Part shown: in pieces, positions 7,711 through 16,073 of the stretch | Position numbering within the stretch: the first letter of the stretch is position 1 | Layout: each line of letters starts with the position of its first letter | From: Streptomyces alfalfae | Lineage (GTDB): Bacteria; Actinomycetota; Actinomycetes; Streptomycetales; Streptomycetaceae | NCBI RefSeq assembly: GCF_004127445.1 | Contig: NZ_QEXM01000012.1 | Coordinates: forward strand, 1-64,000 | Direction of reading: 5' to 3' | DNA: 64,000 nucleotides | Made by a program: the position numbers and the translations under genes | The notes under the pieces: model-generated | What the model was told of the DNA's origin: nothing | What the model saw: only the letters and a program-made list of their open reading frames with translations | Databases searched by the model: none

Positions 7711-9180
7711 ATGCCGGAGCAAGCGAGTCCGCCTGCGATAGTTCCGACCGGACCTTCGGGCCCGACGGTTGAGGCGGCGCGGATGGCGGCGGTGCGCCGT
7801 TACGACATTCTCGACACCCCTCCGGACGGCGCTTATGACCGGGTTGCGGCGCTGGCCGCACGCCTGTTCGAGGTGCCGGTGGCGACGGTGACGATCGTGG
7901 ACGAGGACCGGATCTGGTTCAAGGCCACGCACGGCCTGGAAGGTGTCACCGAGATCGGCCGCGATCCGGGCCTGTGCGCCTCGGCGGTCCTGACGGATGA
8001 CCCCACCGTCATCCCCGACACTCTTGTGGACCCGATCGCCTGCTCCAATCCGCTGGTCGCCGGCCCGATGGGAGTGCGGTTCTACGCAGCTGCTCCGATC
8101 ATCACCGCCGACGGGTACCGGCTGGGCACGGTCAACGTCCTCGACACCCGCCCCCGCGAGATCAGCGAGGCGGATTCGGCCACGCTCGCGGACCTGGCGG
8201 CGGTGGTGCGTGACCAGCTGGAGCTGCGGTTGTCGGCGTTGCACGTGGTGCGCGCCGAGCAGGAGCGCCGCAAGGTCGAGCAGGACAAGCGCCAGGCGGA
8301 GGAAGAGGCTCGTCAGCGGGCGGAGCGGGACAAGACGGCCATCGCCGCGTTCGCCTCCACCCTGCAGCGCACCCTGGTGCCGCCGGCTCTGCCCGCTGTA
8401 CCCGGGCTGGAGCTGGCCTGCCACTACCAGACCGCCTCCCCGCAGGAAGTGGGCGGCGACTTCTACGACGTCTTCCCCGTCGACGGCGGCCGGTGGGCGT
8501 TCTTCCTGGGCGATGTGTGCGGCAAGGGCGCCGAAGCCGCCTCGGTCACCTCACTGACCCGCTACACGCTGCGGGCCGCAGCCCTCGTCGACGCGGACCC
8601 CACGGCCGCGCTCAAGGCCCTGAACACCGCGCTGCTGCTGGACGCGGCGGTCGGCACCCGCTTCTGCACCGCTATCTTCGGCCTGCTCGATCCCGCCCCA
8701 GACGGCGGTTTCACAGTCACGCTGGCCACCGGCGGCCACCCGCCCGCCTACCACCTGAGCCCCACCGAGGACGGCGGCGTGCGGGTGGAGGCGGTCCGCG
8801 CCAAGGGCGGCATGCTGGTCGGCGCATTCGCCGAGGCCGCCTTCGCCTCACGCACCCTGCACCTGGCACCCGGCCAGGGCCTGCTGCTCTACACCGACGG
8901 TCTGACCGAGGCACGCACCGCCGACGGTGACATGCTGGCCGACACGGGCCTGACAGACTTCCTGGCCCAGCGGTCGGCGACAGTCGGTGCCGGCCGCCTG
9001 ATCGACGACACCGTCGCGCTCCTGGACACCCTCCCCGACACCGAACGCGACGACGTGGCCCTGCTGGCCCTGTCCGTCCCCGCCCCCGATGCCGCTCCCG
9101 CGGGCATCACCACCACCGCCCACAGCGCCGCCGCCCCGACCGCCGACGCCTCCGTCGGGCAGGAGAACCGACGTCCATGA
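7711..9180 (+). CDS. GAF-domain PP2C/SpoIIE-type serine phosphatase
   Basis: This 489-residue phosphatase starts at ATG 7711 with GAGGA just upstream. Residues about 35-170 form a GAF sensor domain (VAALAARLFEVPVATVTIVD; ADGYRLGTVNVLD). Residues about 180-215 form a charged coiled coil (EQERRKVEQDKRQAEEEARQ). Residues about 225-455 form the SpoIIE/PP2C phosphatase with metal-binding motifs GGDFYDVF, FLGDVCGKG, TGGHPP and YTDGLTEAR. RsbU-type enzymes of this kind dephosphorylate anti-sigma-factor antagonists in response to a GAF-sensed signal. The STAS gene overlapping its stop codon is the obvious substrate. No histidine-kinase-like anti-sigma factor is encoded next to it. Confidence 0.85.
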   Translation: MPEQASPPAIVPTGPSGPTVEAARMAAVRRYDILDTPPDGAYDRVAALAARLFEVPVATVTIVDEDRIWFKATHGLEGVTEIGRDPGLCASAVLTDDPTVIPDTLVDPIACSNPLVAGPMGVRFYAAAPIITADGYRLGTVNVLDTRPREISEADSATLADLAAVVRDQLELRLSALHVVRAEQERRKVEQDKRQAEEEARQRAERDKTAIAAFASTLQRTLVPPALPAVPGLELACHYQTASPQEVGGDFYDVFPVDGGRWAFFLGDVCGKGAEAASVTSLTRYTLRAAALVDADPTAALKALNTALLLDAAVGTRFCTAIFGLLDPAPDGGFTVTLATGGHPPAYHLSPTEDGGVRVEAVRAKGGMLVGAFAEAAFASRTLHLAPGQGLLLYTDGLTEARTADGDMLADTGLTDFLAQRSATVGAGRLIDDTVALLDTLPDTERDDVALLALSVPAPDAAPAGITTTAHSAAAPTADASVGQENRRP

Positions 9181-9542
9181 CCGACGCATTCCACATCGAC
9201 GTCCCGCACACCGACGGCACCCTGGCCGTCATCGCCCTGTCCGGTGAATTCGACATCACCACCGCCCCCGCCGTGCGGGCCCGCGCCCTGGAACTCATCG
9301 CGGCCGGACACCCCGACCTGGTCGCCGACCTGGCGGGCGTCACCTTCTGCGACTCCTCCGGCCTGGGCGCCCTGGTCGGCATCTGGCGCTGCGCCAAGGA
9401 CGCCGACGGTTCCCTGGCCTTGGCGGCCATCCCAGACCGGTTGGGTCGCTTGCTCAGCGTCACCGGGATGGACACTTTCCTGCCCGCCCATCCCAGCGCC
9501 GACGCCGCGCTCGCCGCAGGCCAAGGCCGCACCACTGCCTGA
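9177..9542 (+). CDS. STAS-domain anti-sigma factor antagonist
   Basis: This 121-residue single STAS domain overlaps the phosphatase gene by ATGA. The conserved helix motif DLAGVTFCDSSGLGALV keeps the phosphorylatable serine of SpoIIAA/RsbV proteins. The beta strand LAVIALSGEFDITTAP is also typical. Phosphorylated STAS proteins are inactive. Dephosphorylation by the upstream PP2C enzyme would let it bind an anti-sigma factor and release a sigma factor. The partner kinase and sigma factor are not in the window. Confidence 0.85.
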   Translation: MTDAFHIDVPHTDGTLAVIALSGEFDITTAPAVRARALELIAAGHPDLVADLAGVTFCDSSGLGALVGIWRCAKDADGSLALAAIPDRLGRLLSVTGMDTFLPAHPSADAALAAGQGRTTA

Positions 9543-9630
9543 GACTCCTCGCTTGCCGGGGCGGCACAAACAGCTGGCCGGCACTGCACGGCCCGGCCTT
9601 TTCTTCCCACAGGGGACGGGGGGCACGGAC

Positions 9631-9672
9631 AAGCGTGCGCCGCGGCCAACGTACTGGTCGCGACGCACGCTT
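9631..9672. terminator. Hairpin after the phosphatase/STAS pair
   Basis: AAGCGTGCG at 9631-9639 pairs with CGCACGCTT at 9664-9672. After single mismatches, CGCG/CGCG and CCA/TGG extend the stem around a 6-nt loop. It lies 90 bp after the STAS stop and would separate the operon from the minus-strand IS5 remnant. Confidence 0.55.
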
Positions 9673-9774
9673 CATCCGCTCCGCCAGGCGCTACACGTCG
9701 CTACGGCCTCTCCGCCGTGTACCAGCAACATGGCCGGAGCCCAGGGTCCGTCTTCGAACCGATCTTGCCCAGAG

Positions 9775-10455
9775 CAGGAGTGACGCGAGACCGACCGCTG
9801 CCTCGTACGAGGTGGCGGTCTCGTCGTACCTGGTGGCGATGCCGCAGAAACCTTGAGCCGGTTGAAACAGCGCTCGACGACGTTGCGTCGGCGGTAGATC
9901 TGCCGGTCGAATGCCGGTGGCCGACCACCGCGGCGACCGCGGTTGCGGCGGTGTTGCTGCTGATCGTTCTTCTCCGGGATGGTGCACGCGATGCCGCGAT
10001 TATGCAGGTAGGAGCGGAAGCCTCGGGAGCTGTAGGCCTTGTCTGCGACGACCTGGTCGGGTCTGCAGTGTGGGCGGCCGAGGCCGGTGCGCGGGACCCG
10101 GATCCGTTCCAGGAGGAGACGTGCGCAGACGTCGTCGTGGCGTTCACCTGGGGTGAGCAGGATGGCGAGGGGACGTCCGCGGCCGTCACAGGCGAGGTGG
10201 ATCTTGCTGGTCAGTCCTCCTCGGGATCGGCCGAGGGCGTGATCGTCCGGTTCGTCCTGCCGATGCCGCCCCCTTTTCGGCCGGTGGCCGCAGCGTGTTG
10301 GTGGGCGCGGACGGTGGTGGAGTCGATCTGGAAACGAACCAGTCGATGTTGCCGGCCGCGTCAGCGCGGGCCTGGATCCGCTGGAGAGCCCCGGTGAACA
10401 CGCCGTCCAGGGCATAGCGGCGGAAACGGGTGTAGACCGTCTTCCACGGCGCCGA
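9775..10455 (-). pseudogene. IS5-family (IS427-like) transposase remnant, 5'-truncated and frameshifted
   Basis: Pieces of one transposase appear in order in different frames: APWKTVYTRFRRYALDG to AAGNIDWFV, then IDSTTVRAHQHAAATGRKGG, then the long DDHALGRSRGGLTSKIHLAC to RRNVVERCFNRLK stretch. The end is GIATRYDETATSYEAA with LASLLLWARS. The shift after GRKGG falls at AAAAGGGGG, where IS427-group elements normally frameshift between OrfA and OrfB. The other shifts are probably mutational. The first part of OrfA is missing, so the copy is dead. It interrupts a plus-strand gene whose 3' end survives at 10456-10663. Confidence 0.7.
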
Positions 10456-10663
10456 TGTCCGATCCGCGGCTACGGAAGCAATCGACTCGGCCGAGGGCAC
10501 GCTTGAGGACGCACTGCGCGCGGAAGACCGCCTGCTCGGCGAAACGTTCACCCCCGCGTCTGGAGAGCTTGCCCGGGCAGCACCCGCGGCCGGGGTTCAC
10601 ACGCGCGAGGTGGAGTTGGACATCGAAGAGGTGCTGCGCGCGAACCTCGTCCGACATTCGTGA
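10456..10663 (+). pseudogene. 3' fragment of an unknown gene cut off by the IS5 remnant
   Basis: From about 10456 to the TGA at 10661-10663 the plus strand reads as good protein: ATEAIDSAEGTLEDALRAED, then LLGETFTPASGELARA and ending EVELDIEEVLRANLVRHS. It has no start codon or ribosome binding site, and its upstream side meets the truncated end of the IS5-type transposase remnant. The amphipathic, acidic tail is not diagnostic and no family is assigned. Confidence 0.4.
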
Positions 10664-10832
10664 TAGTTCATCAATCTTTGTCCCGCTGGCGGGGAGGGAA
10701 TGATTCCGGGCCGTGTGATGCAAGTGTTCGAGGGCATCGCGGCGTTTCCTGGTGAAGATCGTGTGGCATCTCGTGTGCGCCTCGTGACCACTGAGGTCTG
10801 AGAGATGCGTCTTCCCGTGGGAGGAAGTCTTG

Positions 10833-11834
10833 ATGCAACGCACCGTCGGTGTGTGCGTCCAGGGTGCCCGGAGGAGAACCCGCCTTGCCACCGCCGCGGC
10901 CCTGGCCGCCGGTGCCCTGGCCCTGTCCCTGCTGCCAACCACGGGCGCGGTCGCGGCGGATGAGCCGGGCTCGGCGTGGGGCAAGGACGCGCCGAGTCTC
11001 ACGATGCCCGAGGTGAAGGTCGGCTCCAACGAGCCGGCCAAGCCCGAGGCGGAGGCCAAGCCCTCCGAAGAGGTCAACCGTGGCGGGCGGCTCAGAAAAA
11101 GCGGGCTCAGGGCGGCGAGGCCGCCACCACACGCGCGGTCCGCACCGCGACGCCCGCGACATACGTGCCCGAGGGCCGGGGCAACGTGCCCTGGCACAAG
11201 ATCAGCGACTTCGCGATCATGGATGCCCCGACGGCCCGGGTCGACTACTCCACCGGCAACCTGATGCTCACTGCCACGGACTTCTCCCTCGCGGGCGTCG
11301 GCCAGCAGCTCACCCTGGCGCGCTCCTACAACTCCCTCGACGCATCTGGGGCAAGGTCTCCCAGCGCTGGTGGCAGCAGTACGAGCGCTATCTGCAGATC
11401 CTCGACGACGAGGTCGTCCTCTACGACGCCTCCGGCGACACCCTGCGCTTCGACAAGGCTGCGGACGGCTCCTTCACCACATCCAAGGGCTACTCCGAGG
11501 AGCTGGAGAAGAACGCCGACGGCACCTACACCGTCACCAACTGGAAGTCCCACACCGAAGGCACCTACAGCAAGCACGGCACCCTGACCAAGGTCACCGA
11601 CAAGAACAAGGGCGCCATCACCGTCACCCAGCACGGCCAGGGCGACGAGCACAAGGGCTTCAAGCTGACCGAGACCCGCTCCGGCCGCTGGATCGACCTG
11701 CTCAAGGCCGACGCCTCACAGTGGCAGGCCAAGGACAACTCCGGCCGCGCCGTCGTCTTCGACCTCGACCCGGCCGGCAACCTGCACAGGGCCACCGACG
11801 CCGACAAGGCCACCACCTTCGACTCCAAGGTTTC
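10833..11834 (+). pseudogene. RHS/YD-repeat type secreted protein, N-terminal part with frameshifts
   Basis: Start is ATG 10833 with GGAGGA upstream. A signal peptide (RTRLATAAALAAGALALSLL to GAVAA) leads into the first frame. The frame shifts near 11085, giving AQKKRAQGGEAATTRAVRTA and then VDYSTGNLMLTATDFSLAGV, the DUF6531 entry domain of RHS proteins. It shifts again near 11340 into GKVSQRWWQQYERYLQILDD and following beta-strand sequence. Similarity ends near 11834 at a junction with foreign sequence. Intact RHS proteins have 1500-2500 residues with a toxin at the C-terminus, so this remnant has lost most of its repeats and its toxin. Confidence 0.65.
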
Positions 11835-12026
11835 CTGGGGGCCCACTCCTACTCCGTTGGCGGCACCCCCTACCTGGCGCCTGAACTGGTCCTGCTGTTC
11901 AAGGCCAAGCATCCACGGCCCAAGGATCAGGAAGACTTCGGCTCAATCCTCCCGCACCGTCAGCTCAGCGCACAGTCCTGGGGCTCGGTGAGTGGCCAGG
12001 CCGATCACGTACGGTCAGCGGCATGA
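11835..12026 (+). pseudogene. C-terminal fragment of an aminoglycoside-adenylyltransferase-like protein
   Basis: Immediately after the RHS remnant, in another frame, the sequence reads SVGGTPYLAPELVLLFKAKH, then PRPKDQEDFGSILPH. This matches the C-terminal region of aminoglycoside 2''-adenylyltransferase-like nucleotidyltransferases (usually YLAPEIVLLFKAK, then PKDEADF). The catalytic N-terminal half is missing and the final residues (QSWGSVSG onward) diverge. It is a rearrangement scar rather than a gene. Confidence 0.5.
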
Positions 12027-12104
12027 CAGCTGCGCTGCGGCCCGGACCGCTCAAGGATGACCCCGGGGTGTGCTGCCGCTCCGCGGCCCCGGCTAGCCTG
12101 GGCG

Positions 12105-12356
12105 TCAGCCGGTGGGCGCGGTCACCTCCCGGGCGCACAGGCGCTCGTCCGTGGGTCCGGTGACCGCCTCGCCCGTCTCCAGCGAGAAGCTGGAGTGGTG
12201 CAGGGGGCAGGTGATCCGCAGCCGCGCGGCGTTGACATAGCCGTGGGCGAGGAAGCCCTTGCGGTGCGGACACGCCGCGTCCACCTCGAACTCCCGGCCG
12301 CCGACCCGTACCCGGAGCTTGTCCTCGCCCACTTGCTCGATGGTGGCGTCGTTCAC
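12105..12356 (-). CDS. Rieske [2Fe-2S] protein of the azomycin-like cluster (RohT position)
   Basis: This 83-residue single-domain Rieske protein has both cluster-binding motifs: CPH at residues 29-31 (AACPHRKGF) and CPLHHS at 50-55. It starts at GTG 12356, directly abutting the TGA of the diiron oxygenase gene, so the two are co-translated. Small Rieske ferredoxins pass electrons to oxygenases; here it most likely supplies the diiron enzyme upstream. Fifth position in the operon corresponds to rohT of the described azomycin locus, but this is assigned by position and the gene symbol is withheld. The annotation as a Rieske protein is secure; the partner assignment is inferred. Confidence 0.8.
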   Translation of the reverse strand: MNDATIEQVGEDKLRVRVGGREFEVDAACPHRKGFLAHGYVNAARLRITCPLHHSSFSLETGEAVTGPTDERLCAREVTAPTG

Positions 12357-13196
12357 TCAGACCGCCTTGAGCGCGGAGGCGACCGCCGCCTCGGTGGCGC
12401 CGCCGATGACGTCGCTGGCCATCTTGAACCCGGCCCAGACCTTGACCGGTTGAAGGTCGGCCTCGGCGTCGAACTCGCGGATGGCCACCTGGAGCTCCTT
12501 GGCGTGGAAGTGGTCGATGTGCAGGTGCTCGGTGTAGTAGCGAGCGCCCTGGAGGCCGAGCCGTTGCGCCGCCGCGGCGAAGCACTTGAAGGCGTAGAGG
12601 ATGCTGGATTCGAGGTAGCAGAGCGTGCCGAGGAAGTACTCCGGGCGCGGTGCCCGCGCGGCCGCCCAGAAGAACGTGTTGACGTAGGCGTACGTCTCCT
12701 CGTTCGTGCGGTCGAGATAGTCCCCGACGTCCAGGGACATGCCCAGTTCGGTCATCAGGTCGCGATAGATGTTGAAGTGCGCCTGGTCGAGGTTTCCGCA
12801 GCCGAACTCGTCGATGAGCACCCGGAACACGGCCATCTTGGCCTTCCTCGGAAGCCGCCAGACGATCGGCAGGAAGGATTCGGACTCGGTGAGGCCGTCC
12901 ACCGCGAACTGCGCGACGACCTCCTTGAACTGTTCCAGGTCGAGATCCTCCGCCATGACGCGCTCGAACTCCGGCGGGTCGGCCTCTTCGGCCTTGAGCA
13001 GTTCCTTCATCTGCCGGCCCAGTGCCGCGCGGTCCGGCAGTTGCGGTGCGGCGGCCTCGATCTCGCGGACGCGCGAGGTGATCAGGCGCTCTTCGAGTTC
13101 GTGCAGTTCACGGAGCTCGTCGGGGCTGGGAATGGTGCGGTTGAGAACGAACAGGCGGCTGCCGGCGGTGCGTTCCACTGTGGCGTTCGCTGTCAC
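12357..13196 (-). CDS. rohS: Heme-oxygenase-like diiron N-oxygenase, RohS-like
   Basis: This 279-residue member of the heme-oxygenase-like diiron oxygenase (HDO) superfamily starts at GTG 13196 with AAGGAG 7 nt upstream. All six iron ligands are visible: Glu130 and His140 in DEFGCGNLDQAH, Glu196 in CYLESSIL, and His224, Asp228 and His231 in EHLHIDHFH (H-x3-D-x2-H). HDOs include SznF, BelK, UndA and RohS. In azomycin biosynthesis RohS oxidises the amino group of 2-aminoimidazole to a nitro group. The neighbouring RohP- and RohR-like genes make that the favoured role. Substrate identity is inferred, and related HDOs perform other N-oxygenations. Confidence 0.75.
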   Translation of the reverse strand: MTANATVERTAGSRLFVLNRTIPSPDELRELHELEERLITSRVREIEAAAPQLPDRAALGRQMKELLKAEEADPPEFERVMAEDLDLEQFKEVVAQFAVDGLTESESFLPIVWRLPRKAKMAVFRVLIDEFGCGNLDQAHFNIYRDLMTELGMSLDVGDYLDRTNEETYAYVNTFFWAAARAPRPEYFLGTLCYLESSILYAFKCFAAAAQRLGLQGARYYTEHLHIDHFHAKELQVAIREFDAEADLQPVKVWAGFKMASDVIGGATEAAVASALKAV

Positions 13197-13304
13197 TGGG
13201 GCGCTCCTTCGCGGGGGTGGGAGGTAGGGGTCGGCGGGGCGGGTCGTGCGGCGGTCTCAGCGCACGGTCTGGGCGCGGCTTCGGCCGGTGGCAGGGGCAC
13301 GGGT

Positions 13305-14141
13305 TCAGCCGACGGCCAGCGCGGTGCCGATGACACCGCGCCGGGCCAGTTCGGTCTTGACGTGCAGGTACCAGTCATCCGCCAGCAGGTCGTACCGCTC
13401 GGACAGCTCGTTGATCCGTTCCTGGCTGACGCGCGAGAAGGACGTCACCGCCTCCGCGCAGGTGTCGGGTTCGAGGTTGGCCAGCGGGCCGACGAAGCCC
13501 TGGACGCCGGGGACGTCGGCGATCTGGTGCTCCCAGCCCTGGAAGACCGGCACCGGCACCGCCTCGGCCAGCAGTTCCTTGGTGAACTGCGCGTCGCCGC
13601 TGGACTCCTTGACGCCGATGACGCCCGGCAGGGCGCACACCTCGCGCAGCGCGGCCACGTCGAGGTCCATCTTGGAGACCGCGTTCTCGTGGTAGACGAA
13701 GACGGGCAGCGGGCTCTTGGCGATGATCTCGCGGAAGTGCTCGACCAGTGTGGGGCGGGGGGTGCCAGAGGCCGGGAACGGCGGCGGCACCACGATCGCG
13801 TCGGCGCCCAGGGCCTCGGCGAGCGCGGCCCGCGCCAGGATGCCGGCGGGCCGTCCGACCTCGACCCCGGCGAGAACCGGAGCGCCGTCGGCGTGCTCGA
13901 CGGTCAGGTGCACGATGTCGATCCACTGCTTGAGGGAGAGTTTCCACCCCTCGCCGGTACTGAGCGCCGGCATGTATCCCGTGACCCTGCCCCGCAGGTC
14001 GGCCATCAGCCGGGCGACGCTCGACGCGCACACCTTGCGCTGCTCGTCGACTGGTGTGACCAGTGGCACCACCACGCCGCTGAGTCGCTTCAGCCGCTCC
14101 ACGGCGGCGAACGGGTCGGCGGGGGCTTCAGACGGCGGCAT
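13305..14141 (-). CDS. rohR: DHDPS-family class I aldolase, RohR-like
   Basis: This 278-residue protein of the dihydrodipicolinate synthase/N-acetylneuraminate lyase family has a STGEGW phosphate/carboxylate loop at 61-66, catalytic Tyr140 (VFVYHENA) and Schiff-base Lys168 (GVIGVKESS). It overlaps the preceding gene by 14 nt, and 108 nt separate it from the oxygenase gene. A dedicated DHDPS for lysine synthesis would not be expected next to an arginine oxidase. In azomycin biosynthesis RohR performs a retro-aldol cleavage of 4-hydroxy-2-ketoarginine to guanidinoacetaldehyde and pyruvate, which fits all neighbours. Confidence 0.75.
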   Translation of the reverse strand: MPPSEAPADPFAAVERLKRLSGVVVPLVTPVDEQRKVCASSVARLMADLRGRVTGYMPALSTGEGWKLSLKQWIDIVHLTVEHADGAPVLAGVEVGRPAGILARAALAEALGADAIVVPPPFPASGTPRPTLVEHFREIIAKSPLPVFVYHENAVSKMDLDVAALREVCALPGVIGVKESSGDAQFTKELLAEAVPVPVFQGWEHQIADVPGVQGFVGPLANLEPDTCAEAVTSFSRVSQERINELSERYDLLADDWYLHVKTELARRGVIGTALAVG

Positions 14142-14640
14142 GGTCGACCTCCAGGGTCAGGGACGTGCGGTAGAGAGTGTCGAGTACGTCGTCGGCGTCC
14201 TCGAAGCGCACCGAGGCGCCGGCCCGCAGCGGGGTGCTCACGGGCATCCCGTCGGCGGCGAGGGCGGTGAGGCGGGGATTGATGGTGACCAGTTCGCCCT
14301 CGCCGGCCAGCACGGACGCCAGCAGCATCCGTTCGCGCAGCTCCAGGCCATCGGCCCGGGCGGGCAGTTGGGCCAACGCCTGCCAGTCGGCGCAAGTGTA
14401 AGCCCGCCGACTGATCGGCATTATCGAGTGCAGCACGTCCATGAAGGGGTAGTAGGCGTCCTGCTCCTGGCGCGGATAACTCCACACGAGGTCGTCGCAC
14501 CGGCCGACTTCCTCGTAGGTCATCACGACCGGTTGGTGCAGGTGTTCGGCGAAGAACGCGACGCAGGAGGCGCGCACCGCCGGATCGACGCTGTGCATCC
14601 CCATGAACAGCGTCGCGTCGACATAGACGTCACGCGCCAT
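14128..14640 (-). CDS. Small protein of the azomycin-like operon (RohQ position)
   Basis: This 170-residue protein starts at ATG 14640 ([17 protein letters not shown]), inside the end of the PLP enzyme gene, and overlaps the next gene by 14 nt. N-terminal [16 protein letters not shown] and [14 protein letters not shown], plus later [12 protein letters not shown], are reminiscent of a PIN-like fold, but no family is securely recognised. It sits between rohP- and rohR-like genes. In the published azomycin pathway a protein called RohQ converts guanidinoacetaldehyde to 2-aminoimidazole, and this is the only candidate for that step here. Assignment is by position only. Confidence 0.55.
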   Translation of the reverse strand: MARDVYVDATLFMGMHSVDPAVRASCVAFFAEHLHQPVVMTYEEVGRCDDLVWSYPRQEQDAYYPFMDVLHSIMPISRRAYTCADWQALAQLPARADGLELRERMLLASVLAGEGELVTINPRLTALAADGMPVSTPLRAGASVRFEDADDVLDTLYRTSLTLEVDHAAV

Positions 14641-15784
14641 AGCTGTCCACCGCCTCGCGCAGGCGGGTGAGGGACTGCGCGAACTCCTGCGGGTCCCGGG
14701 CGAGCGCGATGCGGACGTAGCGTTCGCCGCGCTCCGGCTCGTTCCAGTAGAAGTAGGTGCCGGGCAGCACGTAGACCTCATACGCGGTCAGGTGCGCCTG
14801 GAGCTCGCTCGCCTTGATCGTGTCGTCGGTGATGCGGAACCACGCCACGCTGACGTTGACCGTGGGCTCCAGGTGCTCGAGAAGGCTGCCCTCCAAGGTC
14901 TTCAGGGCGGTCTCGCGGTTGCGGGTGATGACGTCGCGCACCGAGGCCATGCCGTCCTCGATGGAGTCCTCGACGTAGCGAGCGAGGAAGTTCAGGACGA
15001 ACGGCGAGACGTCGAGCAGGACGCTGGTGTGGATGTTGTAGACGTCCTCGTGCAGGTCCCGGCTGCACGTGAGCAGGGCGCACTTGGCATCCTGCAGCGG
15101 CCAGGTCTTGCCGGTGTCCTCCAGGGCTATGTAGCGCACCCCCGAGGTGTCGAGGAGTTGGTAGAGGTCGAAGCGGCCGAAGCGCGGGTCGGCGAGGGCG
15201 AAGGCCGCGAAGCAGAGGTCGACGACGAAGAGCTTGTCGTGGTCGACGCAGTAGCGGATGACTTCCTCGAAGCCCTTCCGGCCGTGGCTGAGCAGCGAGA
15301 AGCCGGTGGGGTTGTTGGGGTCCACCAGGAAGAGCGCGTCGGTGGTGACGGCCTCGGCGAGGCGGTCGTAGATGCGGTCGGCGTCGTGCAGGGTGTCCTC
15401 AGGGATCGGCACCGGGTGGACGCCGACGTTGCGCAGGACGTCGGGCAGGTTGTCGAAGCAGGGCTCGACGAGGCTGACGCTGATCTCGTTGCGTCGCAGG
15501 TACATGCCCGCGACCAGGGTGGAGATGGAGGCCGCGTAGGAGAGCATCGTGCTCTCCGCACGGACGCTGTTCTGGCCGTGCAGCCGGAAGAAGACCTCCT
15601 TGAAGCGGTCCTCCAGGTCCGCCTGGCGGCTCTCCTCGGCCTCGTACCAGAGGGCGGGCAGCGCCTGGACGATCTCGCGCTGGCCAGGGGACTGCTGCTG
15701 GTGCGTGTGGGCGTCGGCGAGGTTGAACCGGGTCTTCAGTGCCTGGATCTCGTGCTGGGTGAGGTCGAGAAGGTGCTCGGTCAC
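14630..15784 (-). CDS. rohP: PLP-dependent L-arginine oxidase/hydroxylase, MppP/RohP-like
   Basis: This 384-residue fold-type I PLP enzyme starts at GTG 15784 with AAGGA upstream; MppP is of similar length. Diagnostic features of the MppP/RohP group are the N-terminal [15 protein letters not shown] segment (cf. NIADGHARQALSPGQ in MppP), DPNNPTG near 155-161 and the Schiff-base lysine in [10 protein letters not shown] (Lys226; MppP has IEDTGKLWP). These enzymes use O2 to oxidise L-arginine to 4-hydroxy-2-ketoarginine without transamination. It is the first gene of a five-gene operon and its product fits the RohR-like aldolase. An ordinary aminotransferase role is the main alternative. Confidence 0.82.
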   Translation of the reverse strand: MTEHLLDLTQHEIQALKTRFNLADAHTHQQQSPGQREIVQALPALWYEAEESRQADLEDRFKEVFFRLHGQNSVRAESTMLSYAASISTLVAGMYLRRNEISVSLVEPCFDNLPDVLRNVGVHPVPIPEDTLHDADRIYDRLAEAVTTDALFLVDPNNPTGFSLLSHGRKGFEEVIRYCVDHDKLFVVDLCFAAFALADPRFGRFDLYQLLDTSGVRYIALEDTGKTWPLQDAKCALLTCSRDLHEDVYNIHTSVLLDVSPFVLNFLARYVEDSIEDGMASVRDVITRNRETALKTLEGSLLEHLEPTVNVSVAWFRITDDTIKASELQAHLTAYEVYVLPGTYFYWNEPERGERYVRIALARDPQEFAQSLTRLREAVDSYGA

Positions 15785-16013
15785 AGGATTCCTTGAGGAG
15801 GAGGGCGACGCGGACGGAGCCGGGGCGTGCCCGCACGGCACGGCGGCCGGGTCCGTTCGAAGGCGTCGGCGTCGGGAAGGGCGGTCGAGGTCTGCTCGGA
15901 AACGCGCGTCATCCGCGGGGAGGAGCCGGGCCCGCACCCGGCGTGTCCGCAACAGGGTTTACCTCAGAGGGTTTTGAACCTGGTGCGGCGTGACCACCGT
16001 GGCGTACGTTAGA

Positions 16014-16033
16014 CGATGATCGATCATCGCTCA
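16014..16033. promoter_or_regulatory. Palindromic operator in the rohP-gntR divergent promoter
   Basis: CGATGATCGATCATCG (16014-16029) is a perfect 16-bp palindrome about 45 bp before the GntR gene and 230 bp before the rohP-like gene. The 18 bases ATGATCGATCATCGCTCA (16016-16033) recur exactly at 17500-17517. Autoregulated FCD-type GntR proteins usually bind short palindromes in the divergent intergenic region, so this is the likely operator. Confidence 0.65.
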
Positions 16034-16073
16034 ACCCTTCGCCCACCCCAGACCAGTTCCGACCGGAGTCCTC

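Noticed and set aside
13305..14141. Lysine-pathway DapA
   Set aside because: The family motifs fit, but the operon context (arginine oxidase, HDO, Rieske) and the lack of other dap genes argue for a retro-aldolase of a special pathway.
14792..15796. Long open frame antisense to rohP (334 codons)
   Set aside because: It mirrors the codon structure of the PLP enzyme gene, is Val/Glu/Gly-biased and has no domain or ribosome binding site. High-GC genes routinely give such antisense frames.
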